Source: Bacillota bacterium (lineage in GTDB: Bacteria > Bacillota > Bacilli > Alicyclobacillales > SLC66). Taken from it: 12,302 nucleotides of DNA. The position numbers and the translations under genes are program-made. Under the pieces are notes generated by a model. That model was not told the origin of the DNA. It ran no database searches and saw only the letters and a list, made by a program, of their open reading frames with translations. Positions 1 through 6,956 of this stretch are shown here, in pieces. Location: NCBI GenBank assembly GCA_021820825.1, contig JAKADD010000028.1, forward strand, positions 1 to 12,302, read 5' to 3'. Within the stretch, counting starts at the first letter, position 1. The number at the start of each line of letters is the position of its first letter.

Positions 1-858
1 GCCGTCCGCATAACCAATCGGCAGTGTTGCGATTGTCACTCTCTGTTTCGCCGTGTACGTGTATCCATAACTCACTGTCTCGCCCGGTTCAATGTCGGCC
101 AGCCGGACGATGCGGGTTTTAAGTGTCAGCACAGGGCGCAGGTCAATGTCCTGTCGCCACACAGGCGCAGGGTGATAGCCATACAGAGCGATGCCTGGCC
201 GCACCATGTCATAATGGTGCTCCGATCCGCGCAGAGTTCCCGCGCTGTTCGCTGCGTGCACAATTGGAATGACAACGCCGGCTCTGCGCGCCTGCAAAAC
301 GATCTCCTCAAACCGCTGCCGCTGCCTGTCGGTGAATGCGCCGTCCAACTCGTCCGCCGCCGCGTAGTGGGTGTAGAGGCCCTCCAGCATGATGCCCGGC
401 ATATCAGACACTGCCTTCAGCAGCGACAGTGTGGCGTGCGCCCCACGCACGCCCAGGCGGGTCATGCCTGTATCCGTTTTTACATGCACCCGGGCGACCG
501 TCTTCTGCGCGCGCGCCGCGTCTGCGAGTGTGCGCGCCTCCTGCGCCGACGACACAGTGGCAGTCAACTGACGCCCTATAGCCGGAACGGCGGCGGCGGG
601 AGTGAACGCGCCAAACACGAGGATCGGCGCCATGATCCCCGCTTGCCGCAATTCGACTCCCTCTTCGTACGAAGCGACGCCCAAATAATCCGCACCGGCC
701 AAAACGGCCGCCCTGCTGATCTCCACAGCGCCGTGTCCATAAGCGGCAGCCTTCACAGCAGCGAGCAGGCGCACCTCAGATCCGATCAGACGCCTGATCA
801 CTCCGACATTATGCGTAAACCGGTCGAGGTCAACCTCGGCCCATGTCGCTCTCCACAA
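1..858 (-). CDS. alr: Alanine racemase, C-terminus cut off by window edge
   Basis: Pyridoxal-phosphate enzyme interconverting L- and D-alanine, supplying D-Ala for peptidoglycan in the cytoplasm. My translation of the open minus-strand frame gives 286 residues with no stop before the edge. The usual length is about 370-390, so roughly the last quarter is missing, including the second substrate-side loop. Seen: the N-terminal TWAEVDLD motif, the PLP-lysine motif VKAAAYGHG with Lys36 (families usually have VKADAYGHG or VKANAYGHG, so Ala replaces Asp/Asn), the VKTDTGMTRLG barrel segment, AANSAGTL, DMVRPGIALYGY, and VSYGYTY with the catalytic Tyr at about 264, followed by PIGYADG. An in-frame TGA lies three codons upstream of the chosen TTG, and that TTG has the ribosome-binding site AAGGTGA six bases before it, so TTG is the only sensible start. 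It lies 92 nt downstream of the YdcC-like lipoprotein gene on the same strand, an order like ydcC-alr in Bacillus. Identification is very secure; the start is secure. Confidence 0.96.
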   Translation of the reverse strand, partial: MWRATWAEVDLDRFTHNVGVIRRLIGSEVRLLAAVKAAAYGHGAVEISRAAVLAGADYLGVASYEEGVELRQAGIMAPILVFGAFTPAAAVPAIGRQLTATVSSAQEARTLADAARAQKTVARVHVKTDTGMTRLGVRGAHATLSLLKAVSDMPGIMLEGLYTHYAAADELDGAFTDRQRQRFEEIVLQARRAGVVIPIVHAANSAGTLRGSEHHYDMVRPGIALYGYHPAPVWRQDIDLRPVLTLKTRIVRLADIEPGETVSYGYTYTAKQRVTIATLPIGYADG

Positions 859-950
859 TTCATCTCACCTTGCGCAAGCATACCACAAACGCCCTGCTCC
901 GGGGAATTCGTCCTTCGCGTTACAGCAAATACCCGTCCGCCGCCGCTGCG

Positions 951-1970
951 CTACTTTCCATAGCCGCCAAGCGTGGATGCCGCAACTTGGATCATGTCGC
1001 TCACTTTCATATCGGAAGTCAGCTGAAACTGGACGCCCTGATGGGTCCAGTACATCTGGTGAACCCCGCCTGATCCGATGAGCACGGCGGGAACCCCATA
1101 CAGAGTCAGCAACTGTCCCGCGCCGAGGTCCAACCCACCCGGCTGCGGCCTGCTCTCCACAATGGTGAATGGTTCCTGTCCAGCGTAACGGACATACACG
1201 GTTCCGTTCAGTTCTGATTCATCCTTTAGACTGTCGTTCGCCGGCACAAACGTCGGTTCAACCACCCCAAAGCCCTGCTCCACTGTGCTGACAGGCATTT
1301 CTATGGTCTTCAGAGTCGTGGCCTGATCAGGAGAAAATGCGCCTGCGCCAAACGTGACCCCTTTTTGAAATGTTAAGTACGTCATCGTAATCACAGGCTG
1401 TTTTTGCTTGTCGTAAAGGATGATCTGCTTTGGCGCGTAGGAACCCTCTGCGAGTTCCACTTTCTGACTGCCGATGAGCGGATTGAGCGGATCAGTCGGC
1501 ACCATGAACGATAACACCTTGTCTTTCACAGAATACTGCGGTTCTGCGGCCGCCACGATCTTGCCAATCAGGGAATGGTACAGATACAGGTGACCCTGCC
1601 GTTCGGCCCAGTCGCCCTGAAACCGGATAACCCGCTTGGCGCCGGGACTGATCAGGTAAATACCCTGCGCATTGTGGACGATAATCTGGGATATTTCTTT
1701 GTTGTCGTTTCCCAGCGCAATTCGATACAGATTGGGAGACTGATACCACGTTTCAACGAAATAACGCTGGATGCCGTCCTGGATATGGACGGTCATAAAA
1801 GCTGTGCTTTTGTAACTGGTAATGCCATTTTGCACTGACTGCAACTGTTTGACCATCTGGGTGGCGCTCAACTGGCCGCAACCCACCAACGCCAGACCGA
1901 GCCACAGTGTAACCAGAAAGGCGACCCAGTTCTTTTTTTGCACACGATCACCCCAATACCGTCGTATCAT
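951..1970 (-). CDS. LolA/YdcC-like lipoprotein
   Basis: Predicted membrane-anchored lipoprotein of 339 residues. Basic residues near the N-terminus (Arg3, Arg4, Lys12, Lys13) are followed by the hydrophobic stretch WVAFLVTLWLGLALVGC, whose end LVGC is a lipobox with lipidated Cys31. The rest is a beta-rich fold reminiscent of LolA/MucB-type proteins: an early helix (MVKQLQSVQNGITSYKS), then alternating strands such as VETWYQSPNLYRIAL and GIYLISPGAKRVIRF. In B. subtilis the homologous position directly upstream of alr is held by YdcC, a LolA-like sporulation lipoprotein, and I base the family call on this position plus the fold pattern. The exact function is unknown. The frame is open upstream to 2033, but the ATG at 1970 overlaps the nnr stop as ATGA, indicating translational coupling. 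An alternative GTG start nine codons further in has GGGGTGAT before it and would keep the signal peptide intact. The start is therefore less sure than the gene. Confidence 0.85.
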   Translation of the reverse strand: MIRRYWGDRVQKKNWVAFLVTLWLGLALVGCGQLSATQMVKQLQSVQNGITSYKSTAFMTVHIQDGIQRYFVETWYQSPNLYRIALGNDNKEISQIIVHNAQGIYLISPGAKRVIRFQGDWAERQGHLYLYHSLIGKIVAAAEPQYSVKDKVLSFMVPTDPLNPLIGSQKVELAEGSYAPKQIILYDKQKQPVITMTYLTFQKGVTFGAGAFSPDQATTLKTIEMPVSTVEQGFGVVEPTFVPANDSLKDESELNGTVYVRYAGQEPFTIVESRPQPGGLDLGAGQLLTLYGVPAVLIGSGGVHQMYWTHQGVQFQLTSDMKVSDMIQVAASTLGGYGK

Positions 1971-3544
1971 GTCAAAGCGCCCGTTACCTTGTCCATTGCC
2001 CGGGAAATTTGTCGAAAAGCACGCCCAGTCCACTGCAGCAAATCGGAGGCGACGAGCGTCTCTTCTGTTTCTATATCGGCGCAGGCGAGGTCAGCGGCCA
2101 GCCCATGCGCATATACGGCCAGAAGCGCAGCGTCCAGCGCAGCGTATCCAGCGGCCAGAAGCCCTGACGCCAGGCCCGCCAGAACATCTCCGGTGCCGCC
2201 GGACGCCAGTCCGGAATTGCCTGTCGTGTTAATGAACGCCGCGCCGTCAGGCGCCGCAGTCACGGTTGCCGCTCCCTTTAACACGACATACACGCCATAC
2301 CGTTCGGCAAATTCTGCAGCGTGCCTCACGCGGTCAGTCTGCACCTCCTGCACCGACAGCCCAGTCAATGCAGAAAACTCCTTCGGATGCGGCGTGATCA
2401 CGGTTGCCTGCCGCCTGCGTAAAAAAAAGTCCGCGAAACCCTCCGGCAACCGCGCCAGCGCCTGTAGAAAATCTGCGTCCAGCACCAGCGGCAGATCAGC
2501 CTCTGCGATCGGGAGCAGCGCGCCTGGCTGTTCACTCGCCAGCCGCACAAACTGCGGTCCGAGTCCAGGGCCGCACAGGCCGCTCGAAACAGCGCCGAGA
2601 AGCTTTGCACAGGAACTGACGCGCTCTGCGTTCCAACTGTCGTCCGCGCCAGGATGACGCCTGATCACGGTTTCCTGCGGGAAACTCTGACACACCGCCG
2701 CATTCAGGCTATCCGGTGCAAAGTAGTACACGAGTCCAGCCCCCGCCCGGTACGCCCCCTGCACCGCCAGACGGGCCGCGCCGTACATGCCGTCACTGCC
2801 TGCCATGACGCCCACGCGCCCAAACGTTCCTTTGTGGCTGTCCACAGCGCGGACCCGGTAACGCTCGGCACAGTCAGGAGCGGTCACCAGGAACGTCTTG
2901 GCTCCCGCGCTCACGGCCAACGCGTCAGGCATGGACAGATCCGCGATCACCACGTCGCCAGCGTACTGCCTGCCAGGCAGTTGATAGAGGCCCGGTTTGC
3001 CAAACCCGTAGGTCACAGTCGCTTCAGCGCGAATCGCAACATCATCCAGCAGACCCGTATCAGCGTCCAGCCCTGTCGGAAGATCGACGGCGATCACCCT
3101 TTTGCCCGCTTTCGCAATGGCCATGGCGAAGAGTTTCACCGTACTTGCAAGCGGCAACCGACTGCCGGTTCCAAGCAGGGCGTCGACAATCAGGTCGCTG
3201 TCGGACAGATCGTCCTCGGCGCCCGCCAGCGCACCGCCAAGCGCACGGTAGGAGCGCAACTGCGCAGAGGTCAGTGCAGCCAGGGAAGATTCCCCGTAAG
3301 CAAGCCATACCCGCACATCGTAGCCGCGGGCGAGCAGATGCCGCGCCGCCGCGAGACCGTCCGCCCCGTTATGCCCCTTTCCGGCAACGATGTCGATCCG
3401 TTCCCGGCCAGCGGGCAATTTGGCTGTGACAACATCCGCCACTGCGACGCCCGCCAGTTCCATCAGCGCGACAGCGGGTACTCCGACCTCCTCGATCATG
3501 ACTTGGTCGATCTTGCGCATTTGCTCCGCAGTCACCAGTAGCAC
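1967..3544 (-). CDS. nnr: Bifunctional NAD(P)HX epimerase / ADP-dependent NAD(P)HX dehydratase
   Basis: Cytoplasmic metabolite-repair enzyme that epimerises hydrated NAD(P)H and dehydrates it back to NAD(P)H using ADP. The product is 525 residues, normal for the fused protein. The N-terminal YjeF epimerase part (about 1-215) shows MELAG (28-32), GKGHNGADG (55-63), DALLGTG (121-127) and AVDLPTGLDADTG (152-164). The C-terminal carbohydrate-kinase-like dehydratase part (about 235-515) shows HKGTFGRVGVMAGS (237-250), AYRAGAGLVYY, GPGLG (325-329), VLDADFL, TPHPKEF (384-390), LKGAATV and GNSGLASGGTGDVLAG (442-457), the nucleotide-binding loop. The frame is open upstream to 3709, but the GTG at 3544 has GGAGGGAG seven bases away and begins with VTAEQMRKID, the normal family N-terminus. 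An upstream start would run through the terminator hairpin. The stop overlaps the next gene's ATG. No convincing -35/-10 pair was found between the hairpin and the GTG. The acpS gene, often nearby in relatives, is absent here. Confidence 0.95.
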   Translation of the reverse strand: MLLVTAEQMRKIDQVMIEEVGVPAVALMELAGVAVADVVTAKLPAGRERIDIVAGKGHNGADGLAAARHLLARGYDVRVWLAYGESSLAALTSAQLRSYRALGGALAGAEDDLSDSDLIVDALLGTGSRLPLASTVKLFAMAIAKAGKRVIAVDLPTGLDADTGLLDDVAIRAEATVTYGFGKPGLYQLPGRQYAGDVVIADLSMPDALAVSAGAKTFLVTAPDCAERYRVRAVDSHKGTFGRVGVMAGSDGMYGAARLAVQGAYRAGAGLVYYFAPDSLNAAVCQSFPQETVIRRHPGADDSWNAERVSSCAKLLGAVSSGLCGPGLGPQFVRLASEQPGALLPIAEADLPLVLDADFLQALARLPEGFADFFLRRRQATVITPHPKEFSALTGLSVQEVQTDRVRHAAEFAERYGVYVVLKGAATVTAAPDGAAFINTTGNSGLASGGTGDVLAGLASGLLAAGYAALDAALLAVYAHGLAADLACADIETEETLVASDLLQWTGRAFRQISRAMDKVTGALT

Positions 3545-3626
3545 AGATCTCCCTCCGGTTAGTAGAGATATATTCGTCTGATCGTACAAGTAGTACCTTC
3601 GTCCAGTATGGCGTATGCCGCCTCTG

Positions 3627-3670
3627 CAGCACAAGAAACGGGCGTCCAGAAACGCCCGTTTCTTGTGCTG
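3627..3670 (-). terminator. 19-bp hairpin terminator after the LCP gene
   Basis: Perfect inverted repeat: arms 3627-3645 and 3652-3670 with a six-base loop. The core is GC-rich (ACGGGCGT) and flanked by AAA/TTT runs, so on the minus strand the strong stem ends in TTTCTTG, as expected for an intrinsic terminator. It lies 42 nt beyond the LCP stop and upstream of nnr, so it should end the LCP transcript. Because the palindrome is symmetric it could also act on plus-strand transcripts. No long uninterrupted U-tract follows. Confidence 0.8.
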
Positions 3671-3712
3671 TGCGCAGGATAGACTTCCATGGCGCTTGCG
3701 CGCCACCAACAG

Positions 3713-5053
3713 TTATGGCCCGTACACGACCACCGCGTTTGGATTCGGACTACCCGGTTCCACGATGCCATTGCCTGTGCCAAGCGTCCGCGCCACCTGC
3801 CAACCCCATGCGATGTCGCCGGCCGGATACATGATCTGGACGGGATACGTACCGTTGCCCGGTCCCAGTGACGTCACCTGGAATCCGGCCGTCTTCAGCT
3901 TGGAAACGACGTCTGAAGACCCGTACACCTGCACGGGAATGGTGCCTGGCGCCGGCAGCGCCGGGAGTCCCGTGGACGATCCTGTCGATCCGTACGGTTT
4001 CAGCATCTGCGCGATGTGCGCCGGGTTGAGCACGTCATAATACGCGCCCGTGATATAGTTCTCCTGATTGACGCTCGGGAGCGGCGCGCTGGCCAGTTGC
4101 ATGGAGTCCCCGATATTGCCAAGCGTGATGTGGGTCACTTTCGCACCCGGAATATCGAGCGCCAGCGACACCAGATCGCCCGTGTTCATATTCGTCGCGA
4201 TGTCTTTTTTCCACGTTCCGATGAGCCCGCCAATACTCGACGCATCCACGCCCGGACTCAGCAGCTTGGCTTTCAGCGCCTGCAGCACCTGGGCCTCGGC
4301 GTTCATCCGCTGGAAGTCGTTGACGCGAATCGTGCTGCTCGCCTGGTTCTGGCGGATGCGGATGTACGCCAGTGCCTGCGCGCCGTTCAGGGTCTGCCAG
4401 CCGGGATACAGGTTGGCGCCGCTGTTTGCCGGGTCATAGAGGCGGCCAGGCACGTCGATCCGAATGCCCCCCACCGCGTTGATCGCATCCTGGAAGCCCT
4501 GAAAATCCGTCACAATCCAGTGGTTGATCGTCAGACCCGTCAATTGCGACACGGCCTGGACGGACAGTTGCGCAGCCTGGTTGGGCTGCATCTGGGCGCC
4601 GATGAAAAAGAGGCTCTTGATCTTCGGAATCGGATTGTTGTACTGCGGTTGCGCAAACAGCACGTTGCGCGGGATGGAGATCAGCACCACCTGATGCTTC
4701 ACCGGATCGATATGCACGACCATCAAAATGTCAGCCTGTCCGCCGCCAGAACCGAGATCAAGCGGTCCTGCGGGATTGCGCGCGTTATTCCCGAGCAGCA
4801 GGATGTTTTCCGTGGGAGCACCCATAATTTTCCTAAGAAATCCACCGGCGCCCCCTCCGCCCGGCGATTTCAGCACCGTGTACACGGCGGCGAGCGCAGT
4901 GCCAAGAATCACCGCGCCAACTGCCGCACTGACACCGGCGATCATCCTGCGCCGCCGTCTGGATTTCCCCTTTTTGCCTGCACCACCGCCTGCTGTGCCA
5001 TTGCCGTTTCCCGCCAGAGCAGCCTGCTTGCCGGAACGCGATTTTTTGTCCAT
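3713..5053 (-). CDS. LytR-CpsA-Psr (LCP) family protein with LytR_C tail
   Basis: Membrane-anchored protein of the family that transfers undecaprenyl-linked glycopolymers such as teichoic acids or capsule onto peptidoglycan. 446 residues: a low-complexity basic cytoplasmic head (1-36, ending in five Arg), one membrane helix (about 37-61), an extracellular LCP domain (about 80-265), and a C-terminal LytR_C-like domain (about 370-446, beginning near IPVQVYGSSDVVSKLKTAGF). LCP landmarks seen: ILLLGNNAR (84-92), QADILMV with Asp108, VVLISIPRN (122-130), DFQGFQDAINAVGG (183-196), LNGAQALAYIRIR (222-234). Several residues differ from the consensus: the first metal-binding Asp of LLLGxDxR is Asn90, SIPRD is SIPRN, and the canonical Arg-Gln after RxR is Phe-Gln. 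The ATG at 5053 has GAGGT seven bases upstream. An ATG at 5116 in the same frame has a poor site and would add 21 odd residues. It is transcribed from the extended -10 promoter at 5165-5173 and ends before a terminator, so it is probably monocistronic. Family secure, substrate unknown. Confidence 0.9.
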   Translation of the reverse strand: MDKKSRSGKQAALAGNGNGTAGGGAGKKGKSRRRRRMIAGVSAAVGAVILGTALAAVYTVLKSPGGGGAGGFLRKIMGAPTENILLLGNNARNPAGPLDLGSGGGQADILMVVHIDPVKHQVVLISIPRNVLFAQPQYNNPIPKIKSLFFIGAQMQPNQAAQLSVQAVSQLTGLTINHWIVTDFQGFQDAINAVGGIRIDVPGRLYDPANSGANLYPGWQTLNGAQALAYIRIRQNQASSTIRVNDFQRMNAEAQVLQALKAKLLSPGVDASSIGGLIGTWKKDIATNMNTGDLVSLALDIPGAKVTHITLGNIGDSMQLASAPLPSVNQENYITGAYYDVLNPAHIAQMLKPYGSTGSSTGLPALPAPGTIPVQVYGSSDVVSKLKTAGFQVTSLGPGNGTYPVQIMYPAGDIAWGWQVARTLGTGNGIVEPGSPNPNAVVVYGP

Positions 5054-5164
5054 TGAATCAACCTCGCTATCGTGGGTAAACACTGCCCCCAAACACTCGC
5101 TTGTATAAACGCACATCTTCCAAATGTCAGACGCTAAAAGGCGGCTTGGGCTGAAGCAACCTGT

Positions 5165-5173
5165 ATTATAGCA
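5165..5173 (-). promoter_or_regulatory. Extended -10 promoter for the LCP gene
   Basis: Reads TGCTATAAT on the minus strand: a perfect TATAAT preceded by the TGn extension. No good -35 hexamer lies 16-18 bases upstream, which is usual for extended -10 promoters. It implies a leader of about 105 nt before the ATG at 5053. Confidence 0.6.
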
Positions 5174-5261
5174 TAAAGTGCGACGGTTTCTCTGAACATT
5201 TGTGGACAGTGGATTTTATGAACGGCTTCACAATCAGTTCAAAATTTCCCGATCTGTAGCA

Positions 5262-5290
5262 TACACAAACACGCTGTTATATAATATACT
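5262..5290 (+). promoter_or_regulatory. Candidate sigma-A promoter for aceA
   Basis: TACACA (5262-5267), 17-base spacer, TATACT (5285-5290). An overlapping perfect TATAAT at 5280-5285 and the extended-type TGTTATATA at 5275-5283 are alternative -10 elements, so the exact start is uncertain. The leader to the aceA ATG would be about 70-80 nt. Confidence 0.55.
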
Positions 5291-5298
5291 GTATTCGT

Positions 5299-5318
5299 CG
5301 TCGAGACAGTAATCGACG
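5299..5318. repeat. Small inverted repeat in aceA leader, possible operator
   Basis: CGTCGA at 5299-5304 faces TCGACG at 5313-5318 across eight bases, just downstream of the candidate aceA promoter. The position would suit a repressor site or a leader hairpin. The arms are short, no regulator is named by the sequence, and chance is a fair explanation. Confidence 0.25.
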
Positions 5319-5367
5319 TGTACCACAACAGAGACAGATCAGAAAAAGAGAGAGGAAGTGGAGAACT

Positions 5368-6669
5368 ATGGAACACGCTGTGCACGCGGCAGGGTCAAAA
5401 CGACGCCATGCCGCGCTCCTTGTGAATGACTGGGAGACAAATCCACGCTGGAACGGCATTGAACGGCCCTATACGGCCGAGGACGTGATGCGTCTGCGCG
5501 GATCGGTTTCCATAGAATACACGCTTGCCCGTATGGGCGCGGACCGCCTGTGGCGGCTTTTGCACGAAGAACGGTTCGTACCCGCCCTTGGCGCGTTGAC
5601 CGGGAACCAGGCCATGCAACAGGTGAAAGCGGGTCTGTCCGCCGTTTACCTGAGCGGATGGCAGGTTGCCGCCGACGCAAATCTGAGCGGCCACATGTAT
5701 CCGGATCAAAGTCTCTATCCCGCCAACAGTGTGCCGCAGGTCGTCAAGCGGATCAATCAGACCCTGCAACGCGCCGATCAGATCGATCATGCGGAGGGCC
5801 GCTCCGACACGTATTGGTTTGCGCCCATTATCGCGGACGCAGAAGCGGGCTTCGGCGGATCTCTGAACGTGTTCGAATTGATGAAGGCCATGATTGAAGC
5901 TGGAGCGGCCGGTGTTCATTTCGAAGACCAGCTGGCCTCCGAAAAAAAATGCGGACATATGGGCGGCAAGGTGCTTATCCCCAGCGCCCAGGCCATCCGC
6001 AACCTCATCGCTGCGCGTTTTGCGGCGGATGTGATGGGCGTCGACACGCTCATCGTCGCCAGAACAGACGCCAACGGCGCCATGCTGATCACAAGCGACA
6101 TCGATCCTTGCGACCGGGAATTTTTAACGGCCGAACGCACGGCAGAGGGATTCTTCCGAATGCGCGGCGGCCTTGATGCAGCGATCGCGCGCGGCCTGGC
6201 CTACGCCCCCTATGCGGATCTGATCTGGTGTGAAACAGCAGAGCCAAATCTTGATGAGGCGCGCCGTTTCGCGCAGGCCATTCATCAGCGTTTCCCTGGC
6301 AAGCTGCTGGCCTACAACTGCTCTCCCTCTTTCAATTGGCGAAAAAAACTCGCTGCGCACACCATCGCAACATTTCAGGATCAACTTGCGGATCTGGGAT
6401 ATCGATTCCAGTTCGTCACGCTGGCCGGTTTCCATGCGCTCAACCACAGCATGTTTGAACTTGCGCGGTCTTACCGGGAACGGGGAATGGCCGCTTACTC
6501 CGATTTGCAGGAATCTGAGTTTGCAAGTGAACAATACGGCTACTCGGCGACGCGTCATCAGAGGGAAGTGGGCGCCTCCTACTTTGACGAAGTGGCGCAG
6601 GTGATCGCCAGCGGCCAGTCCTCCACGACGGCGCTCGGCGGTTCTACGGAAGAGGAACAGTTTGCCTAG
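5368..6669 (+). CDS. aceA: Isocitrate lyase
   Basis: Splits isocitrate into glyoxylate and succinate, the first step of the glyoxylate shunt used for growth on acetate or fatty acids; cytoplasmic, normally a tetramer. 433 residues, close to the E. coli enzyme. Motifs seen: [23 protein letters not shown] (within 78-100, substrate-side loop), [14 protein letters not shown] (151-164, Mg2+ binding), [20 protein letters not shown] with catalytic Cys195 in KKCGH (193-197, the same numbering as E. coli), [33 protein letters not shown], and the C-terminal [16 protein letters not shown]. These separate it from methylisocitrate lyase, which is shorter and lacks this arrangement. The ATG has GTGGAG four to five bases upstream within a purine-rich GAGGAAGTGGAG run. 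Malate synthase is not in this window. A 45-aa CxxC protein gene follows after 43 nt and may share the transcript. Identification very secure. Confidence 0.97.
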   Translation: MEHAVHAAGSKRRHAALLVNDWETNPRWNGIERPYTAEDVMRLRGSVSIEYTLARMGADRLWRLLHEERFVPALGALTGNQAMQQVKAGLSAVYLSGWQVAADANLSGHMYPDQSLYPANSVPQVVKRINQTLQRADQIDHAEGRSDTYWFAPIIADAEAGFGGSLNVFELMKAMIEAGAAGVHFEDQLASEKKCGHMGGKVLIPSAQAIRNLIAARFAADVMGVDTLIVARTDANGAMLITSDIDPCDREFLTAERTAEGFFRMRGGLDAAIARGLAYAPYADLIWCETAEPNLDEARRFAQAIHQRFPGKLLAYNCSPSFNWRKKLAAHTIATFQDQLADLGYRFQFVTLAGFHALNHSMFELARSYRERGMAAYSDLQESEFASEQYGYSATRHQREVGASYFDEVAQVIASGQSSTTALGGSTEEEQFA

Positions 6670-6712
6670 ACGATTTCCCTTTGGACGATGCCAGTGAAAG
6701 GAGTGCTGACCT

Positions 6713-6850
6713 ATGCGCGAGGAAGACCAGTACGGCGCGGACACAGCGGAACACGGAGAACGCTGCGTGGAGTGCGGGACGAAAACGTCCGCACCCCACG
6801 CCTGGGGCGGTCAACTGTGTGATCACTGCGCAAGAGAAACGCAGGAGTAG
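6713..6850 (+). CDS. Small CxxC...CxxC putative zinc-binding protein (45 aa)
   Basis: Short gene whose start is supported by AAAGGAG nine bases before the ATG. The product has an acidic N-terminus (MREEDQYGADTAEHGE) followed by a compact knuckle pair: CVEC at 18-21 and CDHC at 36-39, separated by 14 residues that include APHAWGG. This spacing fits a one-zinc ribbon or rubredoxin-like site. It lies 43 nt after aceA on the same strand with no terminator between, so it is probably co-transcribed. I do not recognise a named family. It could bind metal alone, bind nucleic acid, or act as a partner protein. The Cys pairs, ribosome-binding site and position make a real gene likely, but conservation in relatives has not been checked. 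Confidence 0.72.
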   Translation: MREEDQYGADTAEHGERCVECGTKTSAPHAWGGQLCDHCARETQE

Positions 6851-6883
6851 CAACCCTTGTCTCATAAGAGACACTGCAGGGGA
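6850..6883. repeat. Imperfect direct repeat, copy 1 (intergenic)
   Basis: Begins GCAACCCTTGTCTCAT and ends CTGCAGGGGA, matching copy 2 at 6920-6956 apart from a few substitutions and a 3-nt length difference. It contains TGTCTC-ATAA-GAGACA (6858-6873), able to form a 6-bp hairpin, but has no U-tract, so terminator function is doubtful. It overlaps the last base of the small CxxC gene. Confidence 0.55.
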
Positions 6884-6919
6884 GATGCGACTTGCGGCCG
6901 TCAACCCGCATATATCGCA

Positions 6920-6956
6920 GCAACCCTGGCCTCATGGAGACGCATACTGCAGGGGA
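6920..6956. repeat. Imperfect direct repeat, copy 2 (over the 3' end of queC)
   Basis: Begins GCAACCCTGGCCTCAT and ends CTGCAGGGGA, with period 70 nt relative to copy 1. On the minus strand it encodes the last residues of QueC (around DPLQYASP and stop) plus 12 nt beyond. It is most simply read as one duplication that partly decayed in the intergenic copy. Confidence 0.55.

Larger units (their letters stand above)
5054..5367. other. Divergent intergenic region between the LCP gene and aceA
   Basis: 314 nt with no credible gene. The left part is the roughly 100-nt leader of the LCP gene. The centre (5165-5290) is AT-rich and holds back-to-back promoter candidates. The right part is the aceA leader with a small inverted repeat. 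TGAAC/GTTCA words at 5193, 5219 and 5237 are noted, but they do not form a recognisable operator. Confidence 0.6.

Noticed and set aside
859..950. Possible promoter for alr (TATGCT with TTCCCC 18 bases upstream)
   Set aside because: The -35 is poor; alr is more simply read as part of the nnr-lipoprotein transcript.
172..963. Long plus-strand open frame (263 codons) opposite alr and the lipoprotein end
   Set aside because: Antisense shadow of alr, whose minus-strand translation is a clear alanine racemase. The plus-strand product is Arg/His-rich with no domain.
4016..5056. 346-codon plus-strand open frame opposite the LCP gene
   Set aside because: Shadow of a GC-rich gene on the other strand. 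The product is rich in Arg and His and has no recognisable motif.
5192..5206. Possible LexA/SOS box (TGAACATTTGTGGA)
   Set aside because: Only the left half matches the Bacillus consensus GAAC-N4-GTTC; the right half is wrong.
5199..5208. Possible DnaA box (TTTGTGGACA)
   Set aside because: Differs at key positions from TTATNCACA, single copy, and no origin-like context.
6858..6956. S-box-like words (ATAAGAGA, GCAACC) after the small CxxC gene
   Set aside because: The spacing and the core helices of a SAM-I riboswitch are not met, and there is no plus-strand gene downstream to control.
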